From Dactylosporangium roseum (lineage in GTDB: Bacteria; Actinomycetota; Actinomycetes; Mycobacteriales; Micromonosporaceae), in contig NZ_CP073721.1 in the NCBI RefSeq assembly GCF_025264685.1, positions 2,967,001 to 3,031,000 of the forward strand: a DNA stretch of 64,000 nucleotides. Reading direction: 5' to 3'. A model generated the notes under the pieces. That model searched no databases, was not told the DNA's origin, and saw only the letters and a program-made list of their open reading frames with translations. How positions within the stretch are numbered: the first letter of the stretch is position 1; each line of letters starts with the position of its first letter. The position numbers and the translations under genes are program-made. Below are positions 49,801 through 59,900 of the stretch, one piece after another.

Positions 49801-50594
49801 CCGAGATCGAGCTGCCCGAGAGCGCCGGCGACCACGACCGGTACGGGGTACACCCCGCGCTGCTCGACGCCGCGCTCCACCCCCTGCTGGCCGGCCGGTT
49901 CACCGACGCGGCGGTCTGGCTACCATTCGCCTGGAACAACGTGGCGCTGCGGGCCACGGGCGCGACCTCGGTCCGGGTCCGCCTGTTGGCGACCGGCCCC
50001 GAAATCGACCGGCCGGTGCGGCTGACCGTCACCGACCCGGCCGGCGGTCCGGTCGTGGACGCGGAGGTCACCCTGCGCCGGGCGGACAAGCAGCGACTGC
50101 GGTCCGCGACCGGTCAGGCCGGTGACACGACTGCCGTCGCCCTCCCGCGTCGGCCCGCCGCGTCGGCCGGCCGGGAACAGCACGAGGACTGGGCCCACCG
50201 GCTCGCGGGTGAGACCGCCGGCGAACGGCAGCGCATCGTGCTCGACCTGGTGCGGGGCCACTCCGCCGCCGTGCTCGGCCACGTCGGTGCCGCGCAGGTG
50301 CCACCCGACTCCACGTACACCGACCTTGGCCTCGGCTCGGTCATGGCCGTCGACCTGCGCGACCGGCTCGTCTCGGCCACCGGACTGCCCCTTCCCGTCG
50401 CGCTGATCTTCGGGCACCCCACCCCGCGGGGTGTGGCGGACGAACTGCTGAGGCGCCTCGGTGCCGACGGCGCGGATCGCGCGCCGCGTGGTGAGCCGGA
50501 CGGCGGGGCGGAAGTCGAGGTGCTGGACCGGCTGCGGTCCGCCTCCGCCGAACAGGTCCTGGACTTCATCGACAACGAACTCGGAGCGCTCTGA
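43848..50594 (+). CDS. Type I PKS: loading KSQ-inactive AT-ACP, then KS-AT-DH-ACP
   Basis: The assembly-line start, 2,248 residues. Loading module: KSQ with Gln for Cys in SIDTGQSSS (near 185), the hallmark of a decarboxylating loading KS; an AT remnant in which GHSxGE is GHATGE (Ser to Ala near 617), GQGSQ is lost and the substrate region is missing; ACP with Ser near 880. A VESSF linker is repeated three times before the ACP. Extension module: KS (Cys near 1098), AT (GHSQGE near 1539, YASH near 1640, methylmalonyl), DH (TDHLIAGTLLVPG near 1846, LLDAALH near 2007), no KR, and an ACP with an unusual LGLGSV motif (Ser near 2163). Without a KR in cis the DH has no hydroxyl to dehydrate. Starter loading must come from another AT. 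Confidence 0.94.
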   Translation: MATQDHPLLSRRRRAAAGAATRDASVAATPVAVIGLACRLPQAPDPAAFWRLLRGGASAIATIPADRQASRPWPGGFLDDVASFDAEFFGISPREAVAMDPQQRLMLELTWEALEDAGIRPPSVAGSPTGVFVGAIWDDYAAVLRRSGVTASNRHVMTGVHRGIIANRVSYSYDLNGPSLSIDTGQSSSLVAVHAACESLRRGECSLALAAGVNLILAEDSMELTAQLGALSPDGRCYTFDARANGFVRGEGGGAVLLKPLTAALRDGDPVHCVILGSAVNNDGSTDGLTAPSAAGQENVLRQAYRAAGVAPADVQYVELHGTGTPVGDPVEAAALGAVTGTGRAGGRPLPVGSVKTNIGHLEAAGGIAGLIKTVLSMRHGELPPSLNFSEPNPRIPLQSLGLRVHDRLAPWPRPDRPLLAGVSSFGMGGTNCHVVLGQAPAPPPGDRPDGVGTARQSTADIPWPLSGPSPEALAAQAGRLRRHLGAHPDADHADIGYSLGVTRCAFAHRAVVFGRNTEERLARLAALERGADVAGSVGGRVAEGGLALLFGGHAAQRETTGRGLYAAHPRFAGAFDEVWSLLGPAPFAQAAAFAIDVALYRLAESWGVAADFVLGHATGEVAALHAARVLSLPDACALVLARSRLIAAPRADAAIEELRAVVSRLSFAEPAIPVVSGLTGRLAAAEQFVDPAYWIEQGRRPGRLQSGLRLLCDCDVATFLELGPDARLTTLANEWLAGREAPGRPDPVALAALPDGRSETAAFAEAMARVYAHGTELDWEQVFAGRGARRVGLPTYAFQRRRHWPDTAPSPAPALVESSFVESSFVESSFVQRLAGLGAADRDQALTETVRAQAALVLGHADPAAIDPGLTFKQLGFDSVGGTELSQRLGRATGLPLRSSLVFDYPTPNDVVAHLRELMLGRRTAAPDRRIAGGDEPVAIVGMACRYPGGVDSPEGLWDLVAGGVDAVGEFPSNRGREWDECGHVRAGGFLHDADQFDAGFFGVSPREALAMDPQQRLLLETAWQALERSGIAPATLRGTPTAVYVGATAQDYGPRMHEAADDLDGHRLTGTTPSVMAGRLAYTFGFEGPALTVDTACSSSLVAMHLAGQALRQGECTLALAGGVTVMATPGMFVEFSRQRGLAGDGRCKAFAASADGTGWAEGVGVVVLERLSDARRLGHRVLAVVRGSAVNQDGASNGLTAPNGPAQERVIRQALANARLSPAEVDVVEAHGTGTTLGDPIEANALLSTYGQDRSGGAPLWLGSIKSNIGHTQAAAGVAGVIKMVMAMRWGRLPATLHVDAPSPHVDWSAGAVRLLTEARRWPRVDRPRRAGISSFGISGTNAHLILEQAPEHSGVASSAGVWVLSAKSPEALRAQARVLAEHLAANPELTPAAVESSLIRTRSVLEHRAAVVGRDRDRLLDGVTALADGVPDPDVLIGAAANPTAPVLVFPGQGSQWAGMGARLLRSSSPFAARIAECEQALTPYVDWSLTEVLRGDGARLSRVDVVQPALWAVMVALAAEWIGHGVVPAAVVGHSQGEIAAACVAGALTLDDAAKVVALRSKALRRLSGHGAMASLLVGEAAAVRLTGQAPDVAIAAVNSPAATVISGPPEQVAAVVNAAQDNGIRARLIDVDYASHGPQVDQVTAELTAALAGIAPTAATVPFYSSVTGRRIDTTGLDTGYWVTNLRRPVRFAGAVTALLSDGHRAFVESSPNPVLLAAIEECAEEAGVPAAALPTLRRDEGGPEELTRALARAFTAGIDVDWTGLPPAGPPPQVIGLPAATFQRRRYWLTGRPEAADPAALGLRSTGHPVLGAGIEPAEGDGITLTGRVTPRRPPWLTDHLIAGTLLVPGAAQLEWALRAADEVGCGAVEELILHTPLVVPEPGGVRIQVVVGAAADDDRRPVGVYSRAGAGWSRHATGMLGPSSEPDRPPPDTWPPTGAEPVDLSGFYADAVAAGYGYGPAFQGLRTMWRMGSDIFAEIELPESAGDHDRYGVHPALLDAALHPLLAGRFTDAAVWLPFAWNNVALRATGATSVRVRLLATGPEIDRPVRLTVTDPAGGPVVDAEVTLRRADKQRLRSATGQAGDTTAVALPRRPAASAGREQHEDWAHRLAGETAGERQRIVLDLVRGHSAAVLGHVGAAQVPPDSTYTDLGLGSVMAVDLRDRLVSATGLPLPVALIFGHPTPRGVADELLRRLGADGADRAPRGEPDGGAEVEVLDRLRSASAEQVLDFIDNELGAL
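46296..46340 (+). repeat. Three tandem 15-base repeats in a PKS linker
   Basis: GTGGAGTCGTCGTTC occurs three times in a row without change, encoding VESSF three times between the degenerate loading AT and the loading ACP. The period keeps the frame. It looks like a recent slippage expansion in a flexible linker. Confidence 0.95.
47101..47908 (+). repeat. 0.8-kb KS segment nearly identical to 62702-63509
   Basis: The C-terminal two thirds of the second KS of this PKS matches 62702-63509 at a constant offset of 15,601 bases. The only difference seen by eye is six bases (GGGATG against AACACC near 47243). Synonymous positions are conserved too, which points to recent duplication or gene conversion. 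Shorter identical blocks precede it (46653 to about 46777 and 46803 to about 46976). Confidence 0.9.
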
Positions 50595-50606
50595 TGGTGA
50601 ACCGCC

Positions 50607-53600
50607 ATGGCGGATGAGGAACGGCTCGTCGACTACCTCAAGCGGGTCGCGACCGATCTCCACCACACCAGGCAGCGGCTGCGTGACGTGGAGGAGCGCG
50701 CCGCAGAGCCGATCGCCATCGTGGGCATGGCCTGCCGGTTGCCCGGCGGCGTCGACTCTCCCGAGGCGCTGTGGCGGCTGCTGGCCGAGGGCGGCGAGGC
50801 GCTGTCGGCGTTCCCGGCCGACCGCGGCTGGGACCTGGACGCGCTGTTCGACGCCGATCCCGACCACCACGGGACGAGCTACCAGCGGCGCGGCGGCTTC
50901 ATCCGGGACGCCGACCGGTTCGACGCCGCGTTCTTCGGGATCAGCCCGCGTGAGGCGCTGGTGATGGATCCGCAGCAGCGCGTGATGCTGGAGACGTCGT
51001 GGGAGCTGCTGGAGCGATCGCGGATCGACCCGTTCTCCTTGCGCGGGACCCGTACGGGCGTGTATGTGGGCATGTCGGGCGAGGACTACCTGTCGGGACT
51101 GCCCGGCATCCCCGAGGGGTTCGAGGGCCATGCCACGACGGGCCGCAGCACCAGCGTCATCTCCGGCCGCGTGGCCTACACGTTCGGGTTCGAGGGCCCG
51201 GCGCTGACCGTCGACACCGCGTGCTCGGCCTCCCTGGTCGCCACCCATCTCGCGTGCCAGGCCCTGCGGCAGGACGACTGCACGCTGGCGATCGCGGGCG
51301 GCGTGCTCGTCATGTCCACCCCGGCCCTGTTCACCGAGTTCTCCCGGCAGCGCGGCCTGGCGCCCGACGGCCGGTGCAAGCCGTTCGCCGCGGCGGCCGA
51401 CGGGACGGTGTTCGCCGAGGGCGCCGGCCTGCTGCTGCTCGAACGCCTGTCCACGGCACGTCGCAACGGACGGCGGGTGCTCGCGGTCATCCGCGGCTCG
51501 GCGATCAACCAGGACGGCGCGAGCAACGGGCTGACCGCACCGAACGAACTCGCCCAGGAAGCGGTGATCCGTCAGGCCCTGGCCAATGCGGGCCTGACGG
51601 CCGCCGACGTGGACGCCGTGGAGGCGCACGGCACCGGCACCCGGCTGGGCGACCCGATCGAAGCCCAGGCACTGCTGGCCACCTATGGACGGGACCGGCC
51701 GCCGGACCGTCCGCTCTGGCTGCGATCCAGCAAGGCCAACGTCGGCCACACCGTCGCCGCGGCGGGTTCGGCGGCCATGATCGGCCTGGTCATGGCGATG
51801 CGGGCCGAGACGCTGGCGCCCGCCACGAACGTCGACGAGCCGACGCCGTACGTCGACTGGGACTCGGGCGCCGTGCGCCTGCTCACCGAGGCCATGCCCT
51901 GGCCACGCGGCGACCGTCCGCGCCGGGCCGCGGTCTCGTCATTCGCCATCTCCGGTACGAACGCGCACCTGATCCTGGAGGAGGCCCCGGGCGAGCCCGA
52001 GCCCGCGCACCCGTTTCCCGAGCTGCCGGTCGTGCCGTGGGTGGTGTCGGCTCGTGGCCCGGCGGCGCTGTGCGCGCGGGCGCAGCGGCTGGCGGAGCTC
52101 CTGGCGGCTGGACCGGACCTGACGGCCACCGAGGTGGGCTGGTCGCTGGCGACCAGCCGGTCGGCCTTCGAGCACCGTGCCGTGATCGTCGATGCCGACC
52201 GGGGGGCCGGGCTGGCGGCGCTCGCGGCGGGCGAGGCGCATCCCGCGGTCGTATCGGGCCGCGTCGTGGGGTCCGACGCGGTGCTGGTGTTCCCGGGTCA
52301 GGGACCGCAATGGGCCGGCATGGGCGCGGAGCTGCTGCGGGCCTCGCCGGTCTTCGCCGCCCGCGTCGCCGAGTGTGACGAGGCCCTGGCCCAGCACGTG
52401 GACTGGTCGCTGACCGAGCTGCTTTCCCCCGGCGCGAAGGACTTCGACCGCGTCGACGTGGTGCAGCCGGCGCTGTGGGCGATCATGGTGGGCCTGGCCG
52501 CCGTCTGGGCGCACTACGGCGTCAAACCCGCCGCGGTGATCGGGCACAGCCAAGGTGAGATCGCCGCCGCGTGCGTCGCCGGGGCCCTTTCGCTCGCCGA
52601 CGGCGCGACGATCGTGACGGCCCGGAGCCGGGCGCTGCTGCGGCTGTCCGGAACCGGGGCGATGGCATCCGTCGGCGTGGGCGCCGATGACGTGGAGCGC
52701 TTGCTGCCGGACACCGGCGACGTGACGATCGCCGCGGTCAACGGACCGCGCTCCACCGTGGTCTCCGGCCCACCGGGACCGGTGGCCGCCGTCGTCGCCT
52801 CGGCGGAACGCCAGGGGCTGCGGGCGCGGCTGATCGACGTGGACTACGCCTCGCACGGCCCGCACGTCGACCTGATCGCCGACCGCCTGGCCGAGAAGCT
52901 GTCGGGCATCACGCCGGCGAGGTCCGACGTCGCGTTCTACTCGACCCTCACCGGCGACCGAATCGACACCCGCACGCTCGACGCCGCCTATTGGATCGCC
53001 AACCTGCGTCGGCCGGTCCGCTTCGCCGACACCGTCAGGTCGCTGCTGGACGGCGGATACCGGCTGTTCATCGAGGCCAGTTCCCATCCGGTGCTCACCG
53101 TGGGCATGGCGGAGACGTTCGAGGCGGCCGGTGTCACCGCCGTCGCTGTGCCGACGCTGCGCCGGGGTCAGGGCGACCTCACCCGGGTGGCGCTCTCCCT
53201 CGGCGAGGCATACGCCGCCGGGGCTGGCGTGGACTGGGCCGCCTGGTTCCCCCGCGATCCGGCCCCTCGGCTCGCCGACCTGCCGACGTACCCCTTCCAG
53301 CGCGAGCGGTACTGGCTGCCGGACCAGGCCGGCGGCCGGTCGGTCAACCCGTCGGCGCCGGGGTCGACGGCCCTGGCCGACGGCGGGCGAATGGTGTCCA
53401 TCAAGGTTTCCGCCGCCCGCGACGGCTGGGCGTCCCAGCACGTGATCGCGGGCGCCGCGATCCTGCCGGGCGCGGCGCTGGCGGAGTGGCTGCTGCGGGC
53501 GGCCGGCGAGGTCGGCTGCGCGACGCTCGACGAGCTGACCCTGCTCCAGCCCGTACTCCTGCCCGGTTCCCGCACGCTCGGCGTCCAGCTTCTGGTCGAT

Positions 53601-56600
53601 GCTCCCGGCCCCGACGGCCGCCGCGCGGCGCGGGCCTACTCGGGCTCCGGCGCCTCCGAGTGGGTGCTGCACGCCACGGCGGTCCTCGCCCCCGAGCGGT
53701 CGGGGTATGCGGGCGAAGCGGGACCCTGGCCGCCCGCCGGCGCCGAACCGCTGCCTGTCGCGGACTTCTACGAGAGGGCGGCTGCGGCGGGCTACGGCTA
53801 CGGCCCGATGTTCCGCGGCCTCCGGGCGGTGTGGCGGCAGGGTCGTGACCTGCTGGCCGAGGTGCGGCTGCCGGAGGCGGCGGGCGACCCCGGCGGGTAC
53901 GGCGTCCATCCCGCCCTGCTCGACGCCGCCCTTCAGCCGATCCTGTTGCTGGAGCCGCTCGAGGACGGGCGGCTCCGGCTGCCGTTTAGCTGGTCCGGTG
54001 TCGCTCTGCACGCGTCCGGCGCGGCGGCGGTACGCGTCCGCGTCTCGCCCCGCGGCGAGCGGTCCGCGGACGGCGTGCGCGTCGTCGTCACCGACCCGGC
54101 GGGGGCCCCGGTGCTGACCGCCGAGTCGATCACGCTGCGCCCGGCGAGCGTCGACCGGCTGCGGCACGTCCCCGACGGGCTGTTCACGGTCGAGTGGACA
54201 CCGCAGGCGCCGGCCGCGGGCGTGGCCGGCCAGGTGGATCGGGAAGAGGCCGGCTGGAAGCGGATCGAGGCGGTGGACGCCGACGGACCGGTGCCGCCCG
54301 TCGCCGTGGCACACCTGGACACCCGCGGCGGACCCGCCGCCGTGCAGCGCGCGCTCGATCTGCTCCAGGACTGGCTGGCCGAGCCCCGCTGGAGGAAAAG
54401 CCGGCTGATGCTGGTGACCCGGGGCGCGGTCGCCACGGACGACCCAGACCTCGGCGGCGGCGCGGTGTGGGGGCTGACGCGCAGCGCCCAGTCGGAGCAT
54501 CCAGGCCGGTTCATCCTGGCCGACATCGAGCACGAGGACGACGTCACCGTGGCGGTCCGGTACGCCCTCGCCGCCGACGAGCCGCAAGTCGCGGTCCGCG
54601 ACGGCCGGGTCCTGGTACCACGCTTGACCCCCGTCCGCGAACCGGCGAGGCTGACCGGGCCGGTCGGCGAACGGGCCTGGCGGCTGGCCGCGGGTGCGGA
54701 CGCTACCCTCGACGACGTGACCGCGGTGGCCTGCCGCGAGGTGCTCGAGCCCTTGAAACCCGGCCAGGTCCGCATCGCGGTGCATGCCGCCGGCCTGAAC
54801 TTCCGCGACGTGCTGATCGGCTTGGGCATGTATCCGGACGCCGAGGCCCAGCCGGGAAGCGAAGGCGCCGGGGTGGTGCTCGACGTCGGGCCCGGCGTGA
54901 CCGGGCTCGGTCGCGGCGAGCGGGTGATGGGACTGTTCGGCGGCGCGTTCGGACCGATCGCCGTGGCCGACGCCCGGACCGTGGCGCCGATACCGGACGG
55001 GTGGGATTTCCGGCGGGCGGCGGCGACCCCGGTCGCCTTCCTCACCGCCTGGTACGCGCTCGTCGACCTGGCCGGGCTGCGCGCGGGGGAACGCGTCCTG
55101 GTGCACGCGGCCACCGGGGGCGTCGGGATGGCGGCCGTGCAGATCGCGCGCCACCTCGGCGCGGAAGTCTACGCGACCGCGAGTCCCGGCAAGCACGCCG
55201 TGCTGGACGGCATGGGGATCGACGCGGCGCACCGGGCGTCGTCACGCGACGCGGGCTTCGCGGAGACCTTCGGCGCGGCCACCGCCGGTCACGGCGTCGA
55301 CGTGGTGCTCAACAGCCTGACCGGCGACCTCACCGACGCGTCGCTGCGCCTGCTCGGGCCCGGCGGACGGTTCATCGACGTGGGAAAGACCGACATCCGC
55401 GACCCGGCAGCCTGTCCCGGGATCTCCTACGTCGCCTTCGACCTGCTCGCCCACGCCGGGCCGGATCGCGTCTGTGCGATGCTCGCCACGCTCGCCGGCC
55501 TGTTCGCCGACGGCCGGCTGGAGCCGCTGCCGATCCGCGCCTGGCCGCTGGGCCGGATCCGGGAGGCGCTGCGGTTCATGAGCCAGGCCCGCCACACGGG
55601 CAAGCTGGTCCTCGACGTGCCCGCCGGCGTGGACCCGGACGGCACCGTGCTCATCACCGGCGGCACCGGCACGATCGGATCGGCGGTGGCCGGACACCTG
55701 GCCCGGACCCGGCAGGCCGGACGGCTGCTGCTGGTCAGCCGGCGCGGCCCGGACGCGCCCGGTGCGGCGGAGCTGGTGCGCCGGCTGGCCGAGCTGGGCG
55801 TCGAAGCCCGCGTGGTCGCGGCCGACATCACCGACCCCGCCGCCGTGCGCCGGCTCGTCGCCTCCGACCCGGACCATCCGCTGACCGGCGTCGTCCACGC
55901 CGCCGGGGCGCTCGACGACGCGATGCTCCGGTCGCTGACGCCCGGCCACCTCGCCAGGGTGTGGGCCGCCAAGGCCGAGGCGGCGCACCGCCTGCACGAG
56001 GCCACGGCCGGGCTGCGGCTGGGCATGTTCGTCGTGTTCTCCTCGTTCGCCGCCACGCTGGGCACGCCCGCGCAGGCCAATTACGCCGCGGCCAACGCCT
56101 ACCTCGACGCGCTGGCCGCGCACCGGCAGGCCGGCGGGCAACCGGGCCTGTCGATCGCCTGGGGGCTGTGGGCGGAGATCAGCGGGCTGACCGGGAAGCT
56201 GACCGAGGCCGATCTGGCGCGGTTCGGTCGGATGGGCGTCAAGGCCCTGCCGACCGACGAGGCCCTCGCCCTCTTCGAGGCCGCACGGCGCGACGGGCGC
56301 CCCTCGGTCGTCGCCCTCGGCTTCGACGCGAGTGCGCTGGCGGGTCGCCCGGGTGAGCTGCCCGCTCCGCTGCGTTCCTTCGCCGCCACCCCCGCGAAGC
56401 CGCGGCAACGTCAGGGCGACTGGTCGGCGCGGCTGCGGGACATGGCCGCGCCCGAGCGGAGGAAGGCGCTGCTCTCGCTCGTCCGCAGCAACGCGGCGAC
56501 GGTACTGGGCCACGCCGGCACCGGCGCCGTGGCCGCCGAAGCGTCGTTCAAGTCCCTCGGATTCGATTCCCTCACGGCGGTCGAACTGCGCAACCGGCTC

Positions 56601-56921
56601 GCCGCCGCGACCGGGTTGCGCCTGCACACCGCGCTCGTCTTCGACTATCCGGAGGTTGCCGTGCTTGTCGACCACCTGCTCGAGCGGCTCGCCCCGGCCA
56701 CCGTGGCCGCTCCCGACGAGCCGCCCGACGAGCTCGCGCACCTGGAGGACGCCCTGACCGCGGCGCATGAGCGTGACGCCGGGGCGGTCACCGCGCGGCT
56801 GGAGGCGTTGCTCGCCCGGTGGAAGAAGGAGCGGCCGACCGACGACGACGCGGCCGACCGGCTGCGTGACGCCGACGCCGGCGAACTGCTCGAGTTCATC
56901 GACAACGAACTGGGCTTGTGA
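50607..56921 (+). CDS. Type I PKS, one fully reducing module: KS-AT-DH-ER-KR-ACP
   Basis: A 2,104-residue single module. KS has Cys near 207 in TACSASLVA (usually TACSSSLVA), HGTGT and GHTVAAAG; the usual VIKM after the second His motif is replaced by MIGL. AT: GHSQGE near 647 and YASH near 749, methylmalonyl. [14 protein letters not shown] near 945 and LLDAALQ near 1107. [16 protein letters not shown] and [15 protein letters not shown] near 1500. [10 protein letters not shown] near 1685, LDD motif (B-type) and Tyr near 1825. ACP: GFDSL near 1987, then a docking tail ending [11 protein letters not shown]. All domains look active, so a saturated methyl-branched unit is expected. It follows the loading PKS by 12 bases and precedes the next PKS by 7. 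Confidence 0.95.
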   Translation: MADEERLVDYLKRVATDLHHTRQRLRDVEERAAEPIAIVGMACRLPGGVDSPEALWRLLAEGGEALSAFPADRGWDLDALFDADPDHHGTSYQRRGGFIRDADRFDAAFFGISPREALVMDPQQRVMLETSWELLERSRIDPFSLRGTRTGVYVGMSGEDYLSGLPGIPEGFEGHATTGRSTSVISGRVAYTFGFEGPALTVDTACSASLVATHLACQALRQDDCTLAIAGGVLVMSTPALFTEFSRQRGLAPDGRCKPFAAAADGTVFAEGAGLLLLERLSTARRNGRRVLAVIRGSAINQDGASNGLTAPNELAQEAVIRQALANAGLTAADVDAVEAHGTGTRLGDPIEAQALLATYGRDRPPDRPLWLRSSKANVGHTVAAAGSAAMIGLVMAMRAETLAPATNVDEPTPYVDWDSGAVRLLTEAMPWPRGDRPRRAAVSSFAISGTNAHLILEEAPGEPEPAHPFPELPVVPWVVSARGPAALCARAQRLAELLAAGPDLTATEVGWSLATSRSAFEHRAVIVDADRGAGLAALAAGEAHPAVVSGRVVGSDAVLVFPGQGPQWAGMGAELLRASPVFAARVAECDEALAQHVDWSLTELLSPGAKDFDRVDVVQPALWAIMVGLAAVWAHYGVKPAAVIGHSQGEIAAACVAGALSLADGATIVTARSRALLRLSGTGAMASVGVGADDVERLLPDTGDVTIAAVNGPRSTVVSGPPGPVAAVVASAERQGLRARLIDVDYASHGPHVDLIADRLAEKLSGITPARSDVAFYSTLTGDRIDTRTLDAAYWIANLRRPVRFADTVRSLLDGGYRLFIEASSHPVLTVGMAETFEAAGVTAVAVPTLRRGQGDLTRVALSLGEAYAAGAGVDWAAWFPRDPAPRLADLPTYPFQRERYWLPDQAGGRSVNPSAPGSTALADGGRMVSIKVSAARDGWASQHVIAGAAILPGAALAEWLLRAAGEVGCATLDELTLLQPVLLPGSRTLGVQLLVDAPGPDGRRAARAYSGSGASEWVLHATAVLAPERSGYAGEAGPWPPAGAEPLPVADFYERAAAAGYGYGPMFRGLRAVWRQGRDLLAEVRLPEAAGDPGGYGVHPALLDAALQPILLLEPLEDGRLRLPFSWSGVALHASGAAAVRVRVSPRGERSADGVRVVVTDPAGAPVLTAESITLRPASVDRLRHVPDGLFTVEWTPQAPAAGVAGQVDREEAGWKRIEAVDADGPVPPVAVAHLDTRGGPAAVQRALDLLQDWLAEPRWRKSRLMLVTRGAVATDDPDLGGGAVWGLTRSAQSEHPGRFILADIEHEDDVTVAVRYALAADEPQVAVRDGRVLVPRLTPVREPARLTGPVGERAWRLAAGADATLDDVTAVACREVLEPLKPGQVRIAVHAAGLNFRDVLIGLGMYPDAEAQPGSEGAGVVLDVGPGVTGLGRGERVMGLFGGAFGPIAVADARTVAPIPDGWDFRRAAATPVAFLTAWYALVDLAGLRAGERVLVHAATGGVGMAAVQIARHLGAEVYATASPGKHAVLDGMGIDAAHRASSRDAGFAETFGAATAGHGVDVVLNSLTGDLTDASLRLLGPGGRFIDVGKTDIRDPAACPGISYVAFDLLAHAGPDRVCAMLATLAGLFADGRLEPLPIRAWPLGRIREALRFMSQARHTGKLVLDVPAGVDPDGTVLITGGTGTIGSAVAGHLARTRQAGRLLLVSRRGPDAPGAAELVRRLAELGVEARVVAADITDPAAVRRLVASDPDHPLTGVVHAAGALDDAMLRSLTPGHLARVWAAKAEAAHRLHEATAGLRLGMFVVFSSFAATLGTPAQANYAAANAYLDALAAHRQAGGQPGLSIAWGLWAEISGLTGKLTEADLARFGRMGVKALPTDEALALFEAARRDGRPSVVALGFDASALAGRPGELPAPLRSFAATPAKPRQRQGDWSARLRDMAAPERRKALLSLVRSNAATVLGHAGTGAVAAEASFKSLGFDSLTAVELRNRLAAATGLRLHTALVFDYPEVAVLVDHLLERLAPATVAAPDEPPDELAHLEDALTAAHERDAGAVTARLEALLARWKKERPTDDDAADRLRDADAGELLEFIDNELGL

Positions 56922-56928
56922 TCTCACG

Positions 56929-59900
56929 ATGGTCAGTCAGCAGAAGCTCGTGGACTACCTGCGACGCGTCACCACCGAGCTGCACGACGCGTTGCGGCGG
57001 CTGGACGCCGCGGAGCAGCGGGACGCCGAACCGATAGCGGTGGTCGCGATGGCCTGCCGGTTCCCCGGCCAGGTGCGGTCGCCGGAAGACCTGTGGGATC
57101 TGGTCGGCTCCGGCGGCGACGCCATCGGAGCGTTCCCCGCCGATCGCGGCTGGGACACGGACCGGCTGTTCCATCCGGACCCCGGCCACCCCGGCACGAG
57201 CGTCGCGACCGAAGGCGGCTTCCTCGACGACGCCACCCTGTTCGACCCCGAGTTCTTCGGCCTGAGCCCACGCGAGGCGGTGACGCTCGACCCCCAGCAG
57301 CGTCAGCTCCTTGAGGTGTCGTGGGAGCTGCTGGAACGGGCCGGCATCGTACCGGCCGCGCTCAAGGGCAGCCGGACCGGTGTCTACGTCGGAACGGCGC
57401 TGCCCGGCTTCGGCGCACCGCACGTCGACCACGCCGCCGAGGGCCACCTGATCACCGGCAACGCGCCGAGCGTGCTATCGGGTCGCGTGGCCTACACACT
57501 CGGCCTCGAGGGCCCCGCGCTGACGATAGACACTGCCTGCTCCTCGTCGCTGGTGGCGGTCCACCTCGCCTGCACCGCCCTGCGACGCGGCGAGTGCACC
57601 ATGGCGCTGGCGGGCGGGGTCACCGTCATGGCCCTGCCGTCCGTGTTCACCGAGTTCTCCCGGCAGCGCGGGCTGGCGCCCGACGGCCGGTGCAAGCCGT
57701 TCGCGGCCGCCGCGGACGGCACCGGCTTCTCCGAGGGTGTCGGGCTCGTGCTGCTGGAACGCCTTTCGCAGGCGCGGCGGGCCGGTCACGACGTGCTCGC
57801 GCTGATCCGCGGTTCGGCGGTCAACTCCGACGGGGCGAGCAACGGCCTGACCGCACCGAACGGCCCGGCCCAGCAGCGGGTGATCCGGCAGGCGCTCGAG
57901 TCCGCGCGGTTGTCCGCCACGGACGTGGACGCCGTGGAGGCGCACGGGACCGGTACCCGGCTGGGCGACCCGATCGAGGCACGCGCCCTGCTGGCCGAGT
58001 ACGGCCGGGGGCGCGGGGACGACCAGCCGCTACGGCTGGGGGCTGTCAAGTCCAACCTCGGCCACACGCAGGGCGCGGCGGGCATCGCCGGCTTGATCAA
58101 GATGGTGCTGGCGCTGCGCAACGAGCACCTTCCCGCCACGCTCCACGTCGACCGGCCCACACCGGACGTGGACTGGGACAGCGGCGCGGTCCGGCTGCTC
58201 ACCGAACCCGTCCCGTGGCCGCGCGGGGCACGCCCCCGCCGGGCTGCGGTCTCGTCGTTCGGTATCTCGGGCACCAACGCGCACCTGATCATCGAGGAGC
58301 CGCCGGACCCGGAGCCCGCGCCACCGCCCTCGGCCCCCGCACTGGTGGCCTGGCCGCTGTCGGGACGTACGCCGCAGGCGCTGACGGCACAGGCGGAGGC
58401 CCTCGTCCGCCACCTGGCGGCGCATCCGGAGGCGGACCCCGCCGCCGTGAGTTTCGCGCTGTCGCGGACCCGCACACCGTTCGAACACCGGGCGGTGCTC
58501 CTCGGCGACAGGCGCGACGAACTGCACGCCGGACTGGCCGCCCTGGCCGGCGAGGGTCGTCACCGCGGCCTGACCCGATCGGGCCGTGCCGTGCGCGACG
58601 GCGACACCGCGGTCCTGTTCACCGGGCAGGGCAGCCAGCGGCCGGGCATGGGCCAGGAGCTGTGGCGCGCGTACCCGCCGTTCGCCGACGCGTTCGACGC
58701 CGCCTGCGCGCATCTCGACCCGCTGCTCGGCCGCTCCGTCCGCGACCTGGTGTGCGCGCCGGACGAAGGCGAGCTGGACCGGACGAGGTTCGCCCAGGCC
58801 GCGTTGTTCGCGCTGGAAGTGGCGCTGTTCCGGCTGGCCGAGTCGGCCGGGATCACCCCCGGATACCTCAGCGGGCACTCGGTCGGGGAACTCGTGGCGG
58901 CGCACGTGGCGGGCGTGCTGTCGCTGGAAGACGCCTGCACGCTGGTCGCGGCGCGCGGGAGCCTGATGCAGTCCCTGCCCGCCGGCGGCGCGATGGCAGC
59001 CGTCCAGGCGACCGAGTCGGAGGTGCGGCCGCTGCTGGCCGAGCGGGAGGATCGCGTCTCGCTGGCCGCCGTCAACGGCCCGGCGTCCGTGGTGGTGTCG
59101 GGCGCGCAACGCGACGTCGAGGAGATCGCGGCCCGGTTGCGGGGCATGGGACGCAAGACCAGGCGGCTGCGGGTCAGCCACGCGTTCCACTCCCCACTGC
59201 TCGATCCCATGCTCGACGAGTTCCGGGAGGTCGCGCGCGCGCTCTCCTACGCACCGCCGCGTATCCCGGTGGTCAGCAACCTCACGGGCGAGCTGGCCGA
59301 GTTCGAGCAGCTCGGCGACCCCGAATACTGGGTGCGGCACGTCCGGCAGCCGGTCAGGTTCGGCGACGGCGTGCGAACGCTCAACGCCGAGGGGGTGACC
59401 CGCTACCTCGAACTGGGTCCGGCTCCCGTGCTCACCGTCATGGCCCAGGAGTGCCTCTCGGCCGAGCAGCCCGCACCGGCTACCTTCGTCGCCGCGCTTC
59501 GCGAGGGACACCCGGAGTGCCGTACCTTCCTCACCGCTCTGGCCGGCCTGCACGTCGATGGGGCCACGGCCGACTTCGCCGCGCTGCTTCCTTCTGGCGC
59601 ACGCGCGGTGGCGCTGCCCACGTACCGGTTCCAGCGGCGGCATTTCCGGCGGCCGAACCCGGACGGGGCCGCGCCGACCGCCGCCGGCGTGCACGCGGCC
59701 GACCACCCGCTGCTGGCCACCGCGGTCGAGTCGGCCACCGGAGACCTGCTGCTCACCGGCCACCTGTCTGTGCGCGTCCACGCCTGGCTGGCCGATCACG
59801 ACATCGCCGGCGCCGTGCCGCTGCCCGCGACCGCCTTCCTCGAGCTGGCCCTCGCCGCGGCGGCCAAGGCCCGCTGCGACCGGATCGAGGACCTGGCTCT

